A stretch of DNA of 64,000 nucleotides from Streptomyces fulvoviolaceus (GTDB lineage: Bacteria > Actinomycetota > Actinomycetes > Streptomycetales > Streptomycetaceae), in contig NZ_JOEY01000001.1 in the NCBI RefSeq assembly GCF_000718165.1, forward strand, positions 326,260 through 390,259, in the 5' to 3' direction. Both the position numbers and the translations under genes were made by a program. Positions 11,199 to 19,596 of the stretch are shown piece by piece. The first letter of the stretch is position 1. The number at the start of each line of letters is the position of its first letter. Below the pieces are notes generated by a model. The model was not told the DNA's origin, searched no databases, and saw only the letters and a program-made list of their open reading frames with translations.

Positions 11199-12080
11199 TC
11201 AGGCATTGTCGCGGATGCCCGCAAAGAGGTCGTCCTCGGGGAGGGAGGTATCGACGAGGGACCTCGCGAGCTCGTACTCCTCGGTCGGCCAGACCTCCTT
11301 CTGGAGCTCCATCGGCACCCGGAACCAGCCCCCGTCGGGGTCGATCTGCGTGGCGTGCGCGATCAGGGCCTTGTCGCGGATCTCGTAGAACTCGGCGCAC
11401 GGGATGTGCGTGGTCAGCGTGCGGTCCTTGTGCGGGGACTCGTCCCAGCGCTTGAGCCAGTCCCCGTACGGCGACTCCATGCCGCGCTCCAGCAGCGCGT
11501 TGTGCAGCGCCTCGGTGCGGGGACGGTTGAAGCCCTGGTTGTAGTAGAGCTTCTGCGGCTGGTACGCCGGGCCGAACTCCGACTCCGGGAACTTCTCGGT
11601 GTCCGCGGCACCCTCGAACGCCACCATCGAGATCTTGTGGGTCATGATGTGGTCGGGGTGCGGGTAGCCGCCGTTCTCGTCGTAGGTGGTGACCACCTGG
11701 GGACGGAAGGAGCGGATCTGCTTCACCAGCTCGCCGGCCGCCTTGTCGACGTCCTCCAGGCCGAAGCAGCCCTCCGGCAGCGGGGGCAGCGGGTCGCCCT
11801 CGGGGAGGCCGGAGTCGACGAAGCCGAGCCACTCCTGCTTCACCCCGAGGATCTCGCGGGCCTCGTCCATCTCCTTCTTGCGTACCTCGTGGATGTGCTC
11901 CTCGATGTACTTGTCGCCCTGCAGCTTCGGATTGAGGATGGAGCCGCGCTCCCCACCGGTGCAGGTCACGACCAGCACGTCCACCCCCTCGAACACGTAC
12001 TTCGCCATGGTGGCCGCGCCCTTGCTCGACTCGTCGTCGGGGTGCGCGTGGACGGCCATCAGTCGTAGCTGGTCAGTCAA
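11199..12080 (-). CDS. mca: Mycothiol S-conjugate amidase
   Basis: A 293-aa LmbE-like zinc amidase. It cleaves mycothiol S-conjugates to release a mercapturic acid and GlcN-Ins, exporting electrophiles and drugs as detoxified adducts. Zinc-site motifs are clear: HAHPDDE (H13, D16) and GGYPHPDH (H141, H144). It is full length and collinear with actinobacterial Mca rather than the shorter MshB-type deacetylase (it has the EWLGFVDSGLPEGDPLPPLPEG-type insert region around 84-104). The start is TTG at 12080, supported by GAGGA about 6 nt upstream. The presence of mca indicates a mycothiol-using actinomycete. Confidence 0.95.
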   Translation of the reverse strand: MTDQLRLMAVHAHPDDESSKGAATMAKYVFEGVDVLVVTCTGGERGSILNPKLQGDKYIEEHIHEVRKKEMDEAREILGVKQEWLGFVDSGLPEGDPLPPLPEGCFGLEDVDKAAGELVKQIRSFRPQVVTTYDENGGYPHPDHIMTHKISMVAFEGAADTEKFPESEFGPAYQPQKLYYNQGFNRPRTEALHNALLERGMESPYGDWLKRWDESPHKDRTLTTHIPCAEFYEIRDKALIAHATQIDPDGGWFRVPMELQKEVWPTEEYELARSLVDTSLPEDDLFAGIRDNA

Positions 12081-12240
12081 GACTCAATCCTCGTAGGTCG
12101 GCGCCCGGTGTGAACGGGTGCAAATCAAAAGGTGCCGTCCCGCGGGGACGTCGTTGAGGGGCGGCGGTCGGGCAGCGGGTGGCAGGCTTCTATAGTGACC
12201 GAATCGGGGGACGAATAATTCCGGGGCCCGGAGGACGATC

Positions 12241-12639
12241 ATGAGTACGGCGAGCACGCGACTGCCCGAGGGCCGCTACGGCCGCTCCTCGGACGAGCGC
12301 GCCGACCACAAACTCAAGATCATCGGGACCGTTCTCGGAGCCCTGCTCATCGCCCTCTTCGGCTACTACGCCTGGCACTACGTCGCCCAGAACAAGATCA
12401 GCGGCGAGGTGATCGCGTTCGAGCCCGGCAAGAACTCGGTCCAGGTGCATCTGGAGGTCCGCAAGGACGCCGGTGCCAGTGGCTACTGCACCGTGCGTTC
12501 CCAGGCGGCGAACGGCGCCGAGGTGGGCCGGGCCGACTTCCACTTCGACGGGGACGCCACGCGCATCGACAAGGTCGTCACGCTCCGCACGACCTCACCG
12601 GGCACGACGGCGGAACTCCTCGGCTGTCACGCAGACTGA
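12241..12639 (+). CDS. DUF4307 membrane protein
   Basis: A 132-aa protein with an ATG start behind GGAGGA. It has a short charged cytoplasmic N-terminus, one transmembrane helix (about 28-47), then an exported ~85-residue domain with a Cys pair and a C-terminal LLGCHAD. This matches the actinobacterial DUF4307 family, commonly encoded divergently from mca. The function is unknown. A TATAGT hexamer at 12191-12196 may be its -10 element. Confidence 0.85.
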   Translation: MSTASTRLPEGRYGRSSDERADHKLKIIGTVLGALLIALFGYYAWHYVAQNKISGEVIAFEPGKNSVQVHLEVRKDAGASGYCTVRSQAANGAEVGRADFHFDGDATRIDKVVTLRTTSPGTTAELLGCHAD

Positions 12640-12807
12640 CCTCACCTTCAATACATACGGGCTGACCTGCGTTGACGTGTTTCTGATGGCTTATGTCCTC
12701 CCCCTTGAGCCGCTGAATTGTTAGGCTCGTGGTTTCGCCCATCCGTGAAGGAACATTCTTCTGGGTAGGGCGATGCTTTGTATTCCCAGTACCTACGAGG
12801 AGCACCT

Positions 12808-13308
12808 GTGACCCAGACCAGCGAGAACGTCACCTGGCTGACCCAGGAGGCGTACAGCCAGCTCAAGGCCGAGTTGGAGCACCTGTCTGGTCCTGCGCGC
12901 ACGGAGATCGCCGCCAAGATCGCGGCTGCGCGCGAGGAGGGGGACCTGCGCGAGAACGGCGGGTACCACGCGGCCAAGGAGGAGCAGGGCAAGCAGGAGC
13001 TCCGCGTGCGCCAGCTGACCCAGCTCCTGGAGAACGCGAAGGTCGGCGAGGCCCCGGCGTCGGCGGACGGCACGGTCGCACCCGGCATGGTCGTGACGAT
13101 CGCCTTCGACGGCGACGAGGACGACACGACGACCTTCCTGCTCGCCTCGCGCGAGTACGCGAGCACCGACATCGAGACGTACTCCCCGCAGTCCCCGCTG
13201 GGTTCCGGCGTGATCGGCCACAAGGTCGGCGAGGACGCGCAGTACGAGCTGCCGAACGGCAGGAAGGCCTCTGTGACGATCCTCAAGGCCGTGCCCTACA
13301 GCGCCTGA
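12808..13308 (+). CDS. greA: Transcription elongation factor GreA
   Basis: A 166-aa protein from the GTG at 12808, with GAGGAG about 6 nt upstream; a longer in-frame ATG at 12778 has no ribosome site. The N-terminal coiled coil (about 12-80) carries the acidic tip used to enter the RNA polymerase secondary channel (AREEGDLRENGGYHAAKEEQ region, about 38-57). The C-terminal FKBP-like domain follows, with the SPLGSGVIGHKVGE signature of the family. GreA rescues backtracked polymerase by stimulating transcript cleavage. A strong terminator follows. Confidence 0.96.
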   Translation: MTQTSENVTWLTQEAYSQLKAELEHLSGPARTEIAAKIAAAREEGDLRENGGYHAAKEEQGKQELRVRQLTQLLENAKVGEAPASADGTVAPGMVVTIAFDGDEDDTTTFLLASREYASTDIETYSPQSPLGSGVIGHKVGEDAQYELPNGRKASVTILKAVPYSA

Positions 13309-13336
13309 TCCCGACCGCCCTTTTGCCCTTGGCGGA

Positions 13337-13362
13337 CCCCCGGCGTCTCCCGACGCCGGGGG
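13337..13362 (+). terminator. greA terminator hairpin
   Basis: A perfect 11-bp stem (CCCCCGGCGTC with its complement) and a 4-nt loop, followed by TTT, 28 nt after the greA stop. It also lies just beyond the 3' end of the converging drrB-like gene and may act in both directions. Confidence 0.8.
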
Positions 13363-13381
13363 TTTCGTCATGCCGCCTTCG

Positions 13382-14239
13382 TCATGCGGTGGCGGAGCGG
13401 TACTTCCGGACCGACAGGGTCCTGAATATGACGATGATCAGGACCGAGTAGATCAGCGAGGCCCACACCGAGTGCTGCATGGGCCAGGCCTCGGAGGCCG
13501 ACACCCCGGGATTGCCGAAGAGCTCCCGGCTGGCCTGGACCGTGGCGCTGAACGGGTTCCAGTCGGCGACGTGGCGCAGCCACGGCGTCATGTGGCTGGT
13601 GTCCACGAACGCGTTCGAGATGAACGTGACCGGGAACAGCCAGATCAGCCCGCTGGACGTGGCCGCCTCGGGGGTGCGGACGGACATGCCGATCAGGGCG
13701 CCGATCCAGGTGAACGCGTAGCCGAGCAGAAGCAGCAGGCCGAAGGCGGCGAGGACCTTCCCGACGTTGGTGTCGCCGTTCGACCCGACGCGCCAGCCGA
13801 CCAGCACGGCGACCACGGCCAGGACGACCAGGGTCAGAGCCGTCTGTATCAGGTCGGCGAACGTACGCCCGGTCAGCACCGCGCCGCGCGCCATGGGCAG
13901 GGAGCGGAAGCGGTCGATGAGGCCCTTGTGCATGTCGTCGGCTATGCCCGCGCCGGAGCTGGCGGTGGCGAAGGTGACGGTCTGCGCGAAGATGCCCGCC
14001 ATCAGGAAGTTCTTGTAGTCGGTGGCGCTGGTGCTGCCGCCGATCTGCATGGATCCGCCGAAGACGTAGGTGAAGAGCACCACGAACATGATCGGCTGGA
14101 TGAGCCCGTAGATGATCATCTCGGGGATCCGGGACATGCGGATCAGGTTGCGCTTCGCGACGACCATCGAGTCCCGGATCGACTGGCCGACCGGGTTCGC
14201 GGCCGGCGCCACGCGCACGGCATCGGTCAGAGCACTCAC
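13382..14239 (-). CDS. ABC-2 type export permease (DrrB-like)
   Basis: A 285-aa permease with six hydrophobic segments and the ABC-2 signature region (LIQPIMFVVLFTYVFGG and the GLIWLFPVTFISNAFVD loop). It overlaps the upstream ATPase gene by 4 nt, so the two form one exporter of the daunorubicin-resistance (DrrAB) type. The substrate cannot be read from sequence; hydrophobic drugs or lipids are typical. It is not inside a visible antibiotic cluster, so a housekeeping efflux or envelope role is plausible. Confidence 0.9.
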   Translation of the reverse strand: MSALTDAVRVAPAANPVGQSIRDSMVVAKRNLIRMSRIPEMIIYGLIQPIMFVVLFTYVFGGSMQIGGSTSATDYKNFLMAGIFAQTVTFATASSGAGIADDMHKGLIDRFRSLPMARGAVLTGRTFADLIQTALTLVVLAVVAVLVGWRVGSNGDTNVGKVLAAFGLLLLLGYAFTWIGALIGMSVRTPEAATSSGLIWLFPVTFISNAFVDTSHMTPWLRHVADWNPFSATVQASRELFGNPGVSASEAWPMQHSVWASLIYSVLIIVIFRTLSVRKYRSATA

Positions 14240-15213
14240 TTGACGGCCTCCTTGTCGTTCTGCTCGTCCTTGACCTCGGCCACGTGTCCCGTCAGGGACA
14301 GGAAGACGTCGTCGAGGGTCGGGCGACGCAGACCGATGTCGTCGATCTCGATGCCCCGGGTGTCGAGCTCGCGGATGACCTCGGCGAGGAGCTTGGCGCC
14401 GCCGGTCACGGGCACGGTGAGCTTGCGCATGTGGTCCTCGACCGTGGTCTCGCCCTTGCCGAAGCCGGCCAGGACCTCCGCGGCGGTCGTCATGTGCTCC
14501 CGCTCGTGCACGACGACCTCGACGCGCTCACCGCCGGTGCGGGCCTTGAGCTGGTCGGAGGTGCCCGTGGCGATGACATGACCGTGATCGACCACGGCGA
14601 TGTCGTGGGCGAGGTGGTCGGCCTCCTCCAGGTACTGCGTGGTCAGCAACAGGGTCGTACCGCCGGAGACCAGCTGTTTGATGACCTCCCACAGGAGCTG
14701 ACGGTTGCGCGGGTCGAGGCCGGTCGTCGGCTCGTCCATGAACATCACGGGCGGTGAGACCACCAAGGCCGCCGCGAGGTCGAGGCGGCGGCGCATACCG
14801 CCGGAGTAGGTCTTGGTGGGGCGGTCGGCGGCGTCGGCGAGGTCGAACTGCTCCAGCAGTTCCGCCGCGCGGGCCTTCGCGGCCTTCGCCCTCATCTGGT
14901 ACAGCTGACCGACCATCTGCAGGTTCTCGCGACCGGTGAGGTATTCGTCGACCGCCGCGAACTGGCCGGACAGGCCGATGGAACGGCGCACGGCGTCGGG
15001 CTCCTTGAGCACGTCGAGGCCCGCGACGACCGCCCGGCCGCGGTCCGGCCGCAGCAGGGTGGTCAGACAGCGGACCGCCGTCGTCTTGCCCGCGCCGTTC
15101 GGCCCGAGGAGGCCCAGGACGGTGCCCTCCGGGACATCGAGGTCGACGCCGTCCAGAGCCCTTACGTCGCCGAAGGTCTTGACCAGGCCTTCGGCATAGA
15201 TGGCGCCTGGCAT
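14236..15213 (-). CDS. ABC exporter ATPase (DrrA-like)
   Basis: About 325 aa from the ATG at 15213 (MPGAIYAEG); an upstream ATG at 15225 adds four residues. It has Walker A LLGPNGAGKTT, signature KTYSGGMRRRLDLA, Walker B PPVMFMDEPTTGLD and the H-loop-type LLLTTQYLEEADHL. The C-terminal DUF4162-like extension (RPTLDDVFLSLTGH) is typical of DrrA. It pairs with the downstream permease. A palindromic operator-like site lies about 100 bp upstream. Confidence 0.93.
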   Translation of the reverse strand: MPGAIYAEGLVKTFGDVRALDGVDLDVPEGTVLGLLGPNGAGKTTAVRCLTTLLRPDRGRAVVAGLDVLKEPDAVRRSIGLSGQFAAVDEYLTGRENLQMVGQLYQMRAKAAKARAAELLEQFDLADAADRPTKTYSGGMRRRLDLAAALVVSPPVMFMDEPTTGLDPRNRQLLWEVIKQLVSGGTTLLLTTQYLEEADHLAHDIAVVDHGHVIATGTSDQLKARTGGERVEVVVHEREHMTTAAEVLAGFGKGETTVEDHMRKLTVPVTGGAKLLAEVIRELDTRGIEIDDIGLRRPTLDDVFLSLTGHVAEVKDEQNDKEAVK

Positions 15214-15315
15214 ATCAGTCTCCACGTCTTCGGGGATTCTTCGGAAAGCCTATTTTTGTACGTTTCGTTCCGCCTGATGGGTGGCGGGGTTTCGGTTGGC
15301 ACGAGACACACCATA

Positions 15316-15331
15316 ACGCGATGTATCGCGT
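15316..15331. promoter_or_regulatory. Operator-like palindrome upstream of drrAB-like genes
   Basis: Perfect dyad ACGCGAT-GT-ATCGCGT in the 187-bp region upstream of the exporter genes. Such GATGTATC-centred sites resemble targets of PadR- or TetR-type repressors that often control DrrAB exporters. No such regulator gene lies next to it here. Confidence 0.5.
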
Positions 15332-15400
15332 CTCTCAATGCACTTACCCGATCGAGTGACAAAGAGGCCCCTGAGCTGGGGTTCTGCCGGCGCCGGCGCC

Positions 15401-16630
15401 TCAGGCGATGACCGTGTAACCCGACTCGCGCAGGGCCCGGCCGACCTCGGCGCAGTGCTCCGGCCCCTTTGTCTCCAGGTGCAGCTCGACCTCCGCCTCC
15501 GTGAGCCCGAGCCGTGGGTCGGTCCGTACGTGGCTCACATCGAGGACGTTAGCGTCCACCACTGACAACACCCCCAGAAGCGTCGCGAGGGCGCCCGGCC
15601 GGTCCGTCAGCCTGAGGCGTACGGCGAGGTAGCGGCCCTGCGCCGCCATGCCGTGCCGCAGGACACGCTCCATCAGCACCGGATCGACGTTGCCCCCGGA
15701 CAGCACCGCCACGACCGGCCCTTCGAAGGCGCCCGGGTCGCTCAGCAGTGCCGCGACCGGGCTCGCCCCGGCCGGTTCGACGACCAGTTTGGCCCGCTCC
15801 AGGCACAGCAGCAGCGCGGCGGACAGCTCGTCCTCCGACACCGTACGCACCTCGTCGACCAGCTCGCCAACGATTTCGAACGGCACGTCTCCGGGCCGCC
15901 CGACCTTCATGCCGTCGGCCATCGTCGTCGGGTTCTCGATCGACACCGGGTGGCCGGCCGCCAGCGAGGGCGGGTACGCGGCCGCGCCCGCCGCCTGCAC
16001 ACCCACGATCCGCACGTCCGGCCTGAGCGCCTTCACCGCGATCGCGACCCCGGCCGCGAGACCGCCGCCGCCGATCCCGAGGACGATCGTGCGCACCTCG
16101 GGGCACTGCTCCAGGATCTCCAGGCCGACCGTGCCCTGACCGGCGATGATGTCGGGGTGGTCGAAGGGGTGGATGAAGACCGCCCCCGTCCGGTCCGCGT
16201 ACTCCTGCGCGGCGGCCAGCGTCTCGTCGACCACCTGGCCGTGCAGGCGCACCTCGGCGCCGTACTCCTTGGTGGCGCTGATCTTCGGCAGCGGGGCGCC
16301 CTTCGGCATGAACACCGTGGAGCGCACGCCGAGCAGCGAGGAGGCCAGGGCGACGCCCTGCGCGTGGTTGCCGGCGCTCGCGGCCACGACGCCCGCGGCC
16401 CGCTCCTCGGGCAGCAGTCCGGCGATACGGACGTACGCGCCGCGCAGCTTGAACGATCCCGTCCGCTGCAGGTTCTCGCACTTGAAGTGCACCGGCGCGC
16501 CCACCAGCTGGGTCAGGTACCGGCTGCCCTCCATCGCGGTCGTCCGCGCCACGCCCGTCAGCATCTTCTGCGCGCCGCGCACGTCGTCGAGCGTCACCGG
16601 CGGCACGGGGTGGGCCTTGCGGTAGTTCAT
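15401..16630 (-). CDS. ilvA: Threonine ammonia-lyase (threonine dehydratase) with ACT domain
   Basis: A 409-aa PLP enzyme of fold type II converting L-threonine to 2-oxobutanoate and ammonia. The PLP lysine is K61 in GSFKLRG, the phosphate-binding loop is GIGGGGLAAG, and the SAGNHAQGVA motif is present. The C-terminal ~75 residues (from about RYLAVRLRLTDRPGAL) form one ACT-like domain, which fits the shorter TdcB/catabolic-type or single-ACT enzymes rather than two-ACT-domain E. coli IlvA. It could feed isoleucine synthesis or threonine breakdown; the ACT domain suggests allosteric control. It is divergent from a MarR-family gene. Confidence 0.93.
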   Translation of the reverse strand: MNYRKAHPVPPVTLDDVRGAQKMLTGVARTTAMEGSRYLTQLVGAPVHFKCENLQRTGSFKLRGAYVRIAGLLPEERAAGVVAASAGNHAQGVALASSLLGVRSTVFMPKGAPLPKISATKEYGAEVRLHGQVVDETLAAAQEYADRTGAVFIHPFDHPDIIAGQGTVGLEILEQCPEVRTIVLGIGGGGLAAGVAIAVKALRPDVRIVGVQAAGAAAYPPSLAAGHPVSIENPTTMADGMKVGRPGDVPFEIVGELVDEVRTVSEDELSAALLLCLERAKLVVEPAGASPVAALLSDPGAFEGPVVAVLSGGNVDPVLMERVLRHGMAAQGRYLAVRLRLTDRPGALATLLGVLSVVDANVLDVSHVRTDPRLGLTEAEVELHLETKGPEHCAEVGRALRESGYTVIA

Positions 16631-16776
16631 GACTCAAGTCTCGCAGTTCACACGCACGGGCTCCTGCTGTGACCAACGTCCGAGACTGGTTTGCGCAGCG
16701 CCGGTACGACCCGCCCCCCGGCCGCGTACCCTGTCCCCCAATCCAGCTACCCCCTTCATGAAGTGAGCCTCCGGCC

Positions 16777-17301
16777 ATGCCCACAACACCAGAAATGTCG
16801 ATGGACATGACGACCTTCGGTGACACCGGTCTTCTCGACACGCTGCAGCACGAAGTGGCGGTCTTCGCCCGCCGTGCCGAACAGACCCGGCTCGGCGGGG
16901 TGGGGCAGGTGCGCAACTCCATGGACCGCGCCGCGTACCTGCTGCTCAACCGGCTCGACAAGGAAGGCCCGATGGGCGTCAAGGCGCTCGCCGCGAGCAT
17001 GGGCATCGACTCCTCGACGGTCACCCGGCAGGTGGCTCCGCTCGTCGACACCGGGCTCGTCAAGCGCACCTCGCACCCCGAGGACGGGCGGGCCGTGGTG
17101 CTCCAGCTGTCCCCGCGCGGGCTGTCCCGCCTGGAGGAAGTGCGGTCCTCCAGGCGTCAGTTGATGGCCGAGCTGACACACGACTGGGCGCCGGAGGAGC
17201 GCGAGGCGTTCTGCACGCTCCTCACGCGCTTCAACAGCGCGCTCTCCTCCCGGATGGCGGCCCAGGGCCTACCGGGCGCGGAGCCGTCGTCGGCTTCCTG
17301 A
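16777..17301 (+). CDS. MarR-family transcriptional regulator
   Basis: A 174-aa winged-helix protein. The recognition-helix region MGIDSSTVTRQVAPLVDTGLV and the wing RTSHPEDGRAVVLQLSPRG (about 72-114) are typical of MarR. It lies divergent from threonine dehydratase with a 146-bp intergenic region and may control itself or that gene. The ligand is unknown. The start at 16777 follows GCCTCCGGCC, a poor ribosome site; the in-frame ATG at 16801 is an alternative. Confidence 0.88.
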   Translation: MPTTPEMSMDMTTFGDTGLLDTLQHEVAVFARRAEQTRLGGVGQVRNSMDRAAYLLLNRLDKEGPMGVKALAASMGIDSSTVTRQVAPLVDTGLVKRTSHPEDGRAVVLQLSPRGLSRLEEVRSSRRQLMAELTHDWAPEEREAFCTLLTRFNSALSSRMAAQGLPGAEPSSAS

Positions 17302-17469
17302 GCAATCCGTACGCGCGCGTGGCCGGTTGGCCCCGCCGGTACCCGGCGCTGCGCGGCTCTTGACCGAAAGGCCGCACCGGGCCTCATATGAGACCGGGGC
17401 ACCGGGTCCTCGTAGCACCCGATCGCGTATGCGGTACGGGGCGGGCCCGTTCCTCAGGCGGGAGGCGCG

Positions 17470-17973
17470 GTGCGGCAACGGCAGGCGGCCCAGGACGCCC
17501 GTCGGGCCCGGGAGTTCGAGGCGTTCGTCGCGGGCGCGGCCGGGCGGCTGCTGCATGCCGCCACGCTGCTGACGGCGGAGGCGCCGGACGACAACCCGCG
17601 CGCGCGGCGCCTGCTGACGCTGGCCCTCGCCCACACGTACGCGTGCTGGGACCGGCTGCGCGGCGAGGACCCGTACGACCGTGCCCGCCAGCATCTGGCC
17701 ACCCGCTTCGCGAACGGGGCGTGGCGCCAGTACGGCGGTCTCGTCCCCGGACGTCCGCACCCCGGCAGCCCGCTGGGCGGGCTCGCCCCGCAGGAGCGGC
17801 TGATCCTCGTGCTCAGGCTCTACGAAGGGGTCGCCGAGGAACAGGCGGCCGCCCTGCTCGGCCTGCCCGTGGAACGGGTCCACACGATCTGCGACCGGGC
17901 GACGGCGAACCTGCTGCATCCGCCGCGGGGGCCGGCACCGGCGGTGGTGGGGGCGAAAGTGGCGGCGCCATGA
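17470..17973 (+). CDS. Degenerate SigE-family ECF sigma-like protein
   Basis: A 167-aa protein with a GTG start close behind GGAGG (17461-17465). The N-terminal part (FEAFVAGAAGRLLHAATLLT and the following helix ending HTYACWDRLRG) resembles region 2 of SigE-family ECF sigma factors. Residues about 103-150 ([33 protein letters not shown]) resemble region 4. Several DNA-contacting positions look eroded and the linker is short, so it may be a divergent sigma or a sigma-like regulator. It is joined to a mini-ORF and a one-TM protein downstream, which recalls sigma/anti-sigma pairs. Confidence 0.6.
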   Translation: MRQRQAAQDARRAREFEAFVAGAAGRLLHAATLLTAEAPDDNPRARRLLTLALAHTYACWDRLRGEDPYDRARQHLATRFANGAWRQYGGLVPGRPHPGSPLGGLAPQERLILVLRLYEGVAEEQAAALLGLPVERVHTICDRATANLLHPPRGPAPAVVGAKVAAP

Positions 17974-18047
17974 ATGCCATGAATGCGGTGCGTGCCATGA
18001 GCGCCGTGCGTGCCATGAGGCGGCCGGACCGCGGGAGGCGCGCGTGA
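17970..18047 (+). CDS. 25-codon mini-ORF bridging two genes
   Basis: It starts with an ATG overlapping the stop of the sigma-like gene (ATGA, 17970-17973) and stops with a TGA overlapping the GTG of the next gene (GTGA, 18044-18047). The peptide is low complexity with repeats (MNAMNAV, RAMSAV, RAM) and a basic end. Both overlaps suggest that ribosomes run from the sigma-like gene through this ORF into the membrane-protein gene. Whether the peptide itself matters is unknown. Confidence 0.45.
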   Translation: MNAMNAVRAMSAVRAMRRPDRGRRA

Positions 18048-18292
18048 ACCGGACCGAACGGGAGGCCGCCGTACGGCGGATCATGGAGCAGGTGTCGCCG
18101 TCCGTGCCGCCGGAGCTGTACGGGGACGTCGTGCGGCGCGGCGGCCGCATGCTGCGGCGCAGGAGGGCCGCCCGCCGGCTGATGTGGCTGCTGCTGTTCG
18201 CCACGAGCGTGGCGTTCGTCGTCTGGGCGCTGACGGCCCACCCGTGGGTGGAGCCGCCCTCGGAGACGACTCCACCACTGACGGGCTGGTGA
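18044..18292 (+). CDS. Small one-TM protein, possible sigma-coupled partner
   Basis: An 82-aa protein with a GTG start behind GGGAGG (18031-18036). The cytoplasmic N-terminus (about 1-45) is charged and Arg-rich, followed by one transmembrane helix (LMWLLLFATSVAFVVWAL) and a short proline-rich outside tail. I recognise no family. Its position and topology are compatible with a minimal membrane anchor or anti-sigma remnant for the sigma-like protein. Confidence 0.6.
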   Translation: MNRTEREAAVRRIMEQVSPSVPPELYGDVVRRGGRMLRRRRAARRLMWLLLFATSVAFVVWALTAHPWVEPPSETTPPLTGW

Positions 18293-18298
18293 GGGCCC

Positions 18299-19456
18299 CT
18301 ACTTGGCGAGCGCCTGCTGCAGGTCCTCCAGCAGGTCGTCGACGTTCTCGATGCCCACGGAGAGGCGTACGAGATCGGCGGGCACCTCCAGGGCCGAGCC
18401 GGCCACGGACGCGTGCGTCATGCGGCCGGGGTGCTCGATCAGCGACTCGACACCGCCGAGGGACTCGCCGAGCGTGAACACCTTGGCGCGGTTGCAGACC
18501 TCGACGGCCGCCTCCTCGCCGCCCTCCACCTGGAAGGAGACCATGCCGCCGAACGTCCTCATCTGCTTGGCGGCGACCTCGTGACCGGGGTGCTCGGGCA
18601 GGCCCGGGTAGAGCACGTTCGTCACGCGCGCGTGCCGGGTGAGCATGTCGGCGACCTTGGTGGCGTTCTCGCTGTGCCGGTCCATGCGCACCGACAGCGT
18701 CTTGGCGCCGCGCAGCACCAGCCAGGAGTCGAAGGGCCCGGCGACCGCGCCCATCGCGTTCTGGTGGTACGCCAGCTCCTCGCCCAGCTCCGGGTCACCC
18801 GTGACCAGCGCGCCGCCGACGACGTCGGAGTGGCCGCCCATGTACTTGGTCAGGGAGTGCACCACGACGTCCGCGCCGAGCGACAGCGGCTGCTGCAGGT
18901 ACGGCGTGGCGAAGGTGTTGTCGACGACGAGCTTCGCGCCCGCGTCCCGGGAGATCTGGGCGACGGCGGCGATGTCGGTGATGCCGAGCAGAGGGTTGGA
19001 GGGGGTCTCCACCCAGACGGCCTTGGTCTTCGGGGTGATCGCGGCCCGGACTGCGGTGGGGTCGCTGGTGTCGGCGACCGACCACTCGACGCCCCAGCGG
19101 GCGACGACCTTCGCGAACAGACGGAACGTGCCGCCGTACGCGTCGTTGGGGATGACCACGTGGTCGCCGGGGCTGAGCAGCGTACGCAACAGGCAGTCCT
19201 CGGCCGCCAGTCCGGACGCGAACGCGAGACCCCGGCGGCCGCCCTCGAGGGCGGCGAGGTTCTCCTCCAGGGCGGTCCTGGTCGGGTTGGCGCTACGGCT
19301 GTACTCGTAGCCGCCGCGCAGGCCGCCGACGCCGTCCTGCTTGTAGGTCGAGACCTGGTAGATCGGCGGGACGACCGCGCCGGTCAGGGGATCGGCGGTG
19401 TTGCCCGCGTGGATCGCGAGGGTCTCGAAGTGCTGACTGATGTGCCTGTCGCTCAT
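18299..19456 (-). CDS. metB: Cystathionine gamma-synthase
   Basis: A 385-aa Cys/Met-metabolism PLP enzyme from the ATG at 19456 (MSDRHISQHFETLAIH); the longer frame to 19567 lacks support. The PLP lysine is K204 in VVHSLTKYMGGHSD. The conserved YSRSANPTR substrate/phosphate motif, SGLAAE and VDNTFATPYLQQP are present. It condenses an activated homoserine ester with cysteine to cystathionine. The closely related gamma-lyase (reverse direction) cannot be excluded by eye. An upstream direct repeat, TTTTCCrCAGGCCG, occurs twice between this gene and the divergent neighbour. Confidence 0.9.
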   Translation of the reverse strand: MSDRHISQHFETLAIHAGNTADPLTGAVVPPIYQVSTYKQDGVGGLRGGYEYSRSANPTRTALEENLAALEGGRRGLAFASGLAAEDCLLRTLLSPGDHVVIPNDAYGGTFRLFAKVVARWGVEWSVADTSDPTAVRAAITPKTKAVWVETPSNPLLGITDIAAVAQISRDAGAKLVVDNTFATPYLQQPLSLGADVVVHSLTKYMGGHSDVVGGALVTGDPELGEELAYHQNAMGAVAGPFDSWLVLRGAKTLSVRMDRHSENATKVADMLTRHARVTNVLYPGLPEHPGHEVAAKQMRTFGGMVSFQVEGGEEAAVEVCNRAKVFTLGESLGGVESLIEHPGRMTHASVAGSALEVPADLVRLSVGIENVDDLLEDLQQALAK

Positions 19457-19596
19457 GGGCACCGAGCGTAGTCCGCTCGCGGGGCGGATGCCGTACCGCG
19501 AGGTTTTCCGCAGGCCGCGGAGGGGCTGCGGAAGTTTTCCACAGGCCGGCGCGGCCGGGTTGGCCAATTGTCCGAGGCGTCTGGAACCCTTGAGGC

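Noticed and set aside
12672..12727. TTGACG/TTGAGC-type hexamers upstream of greA as promoter
   Set aside because: No -10 element at acceptable spacing from either hexamer.
19500..19550. TTTTCCrCA repeats as DnaA-box or replication-origin signs
   Set aside because: Only two copies and no AT-rich region or dnaA nearby; more likely regulator sites for the divergent genes.
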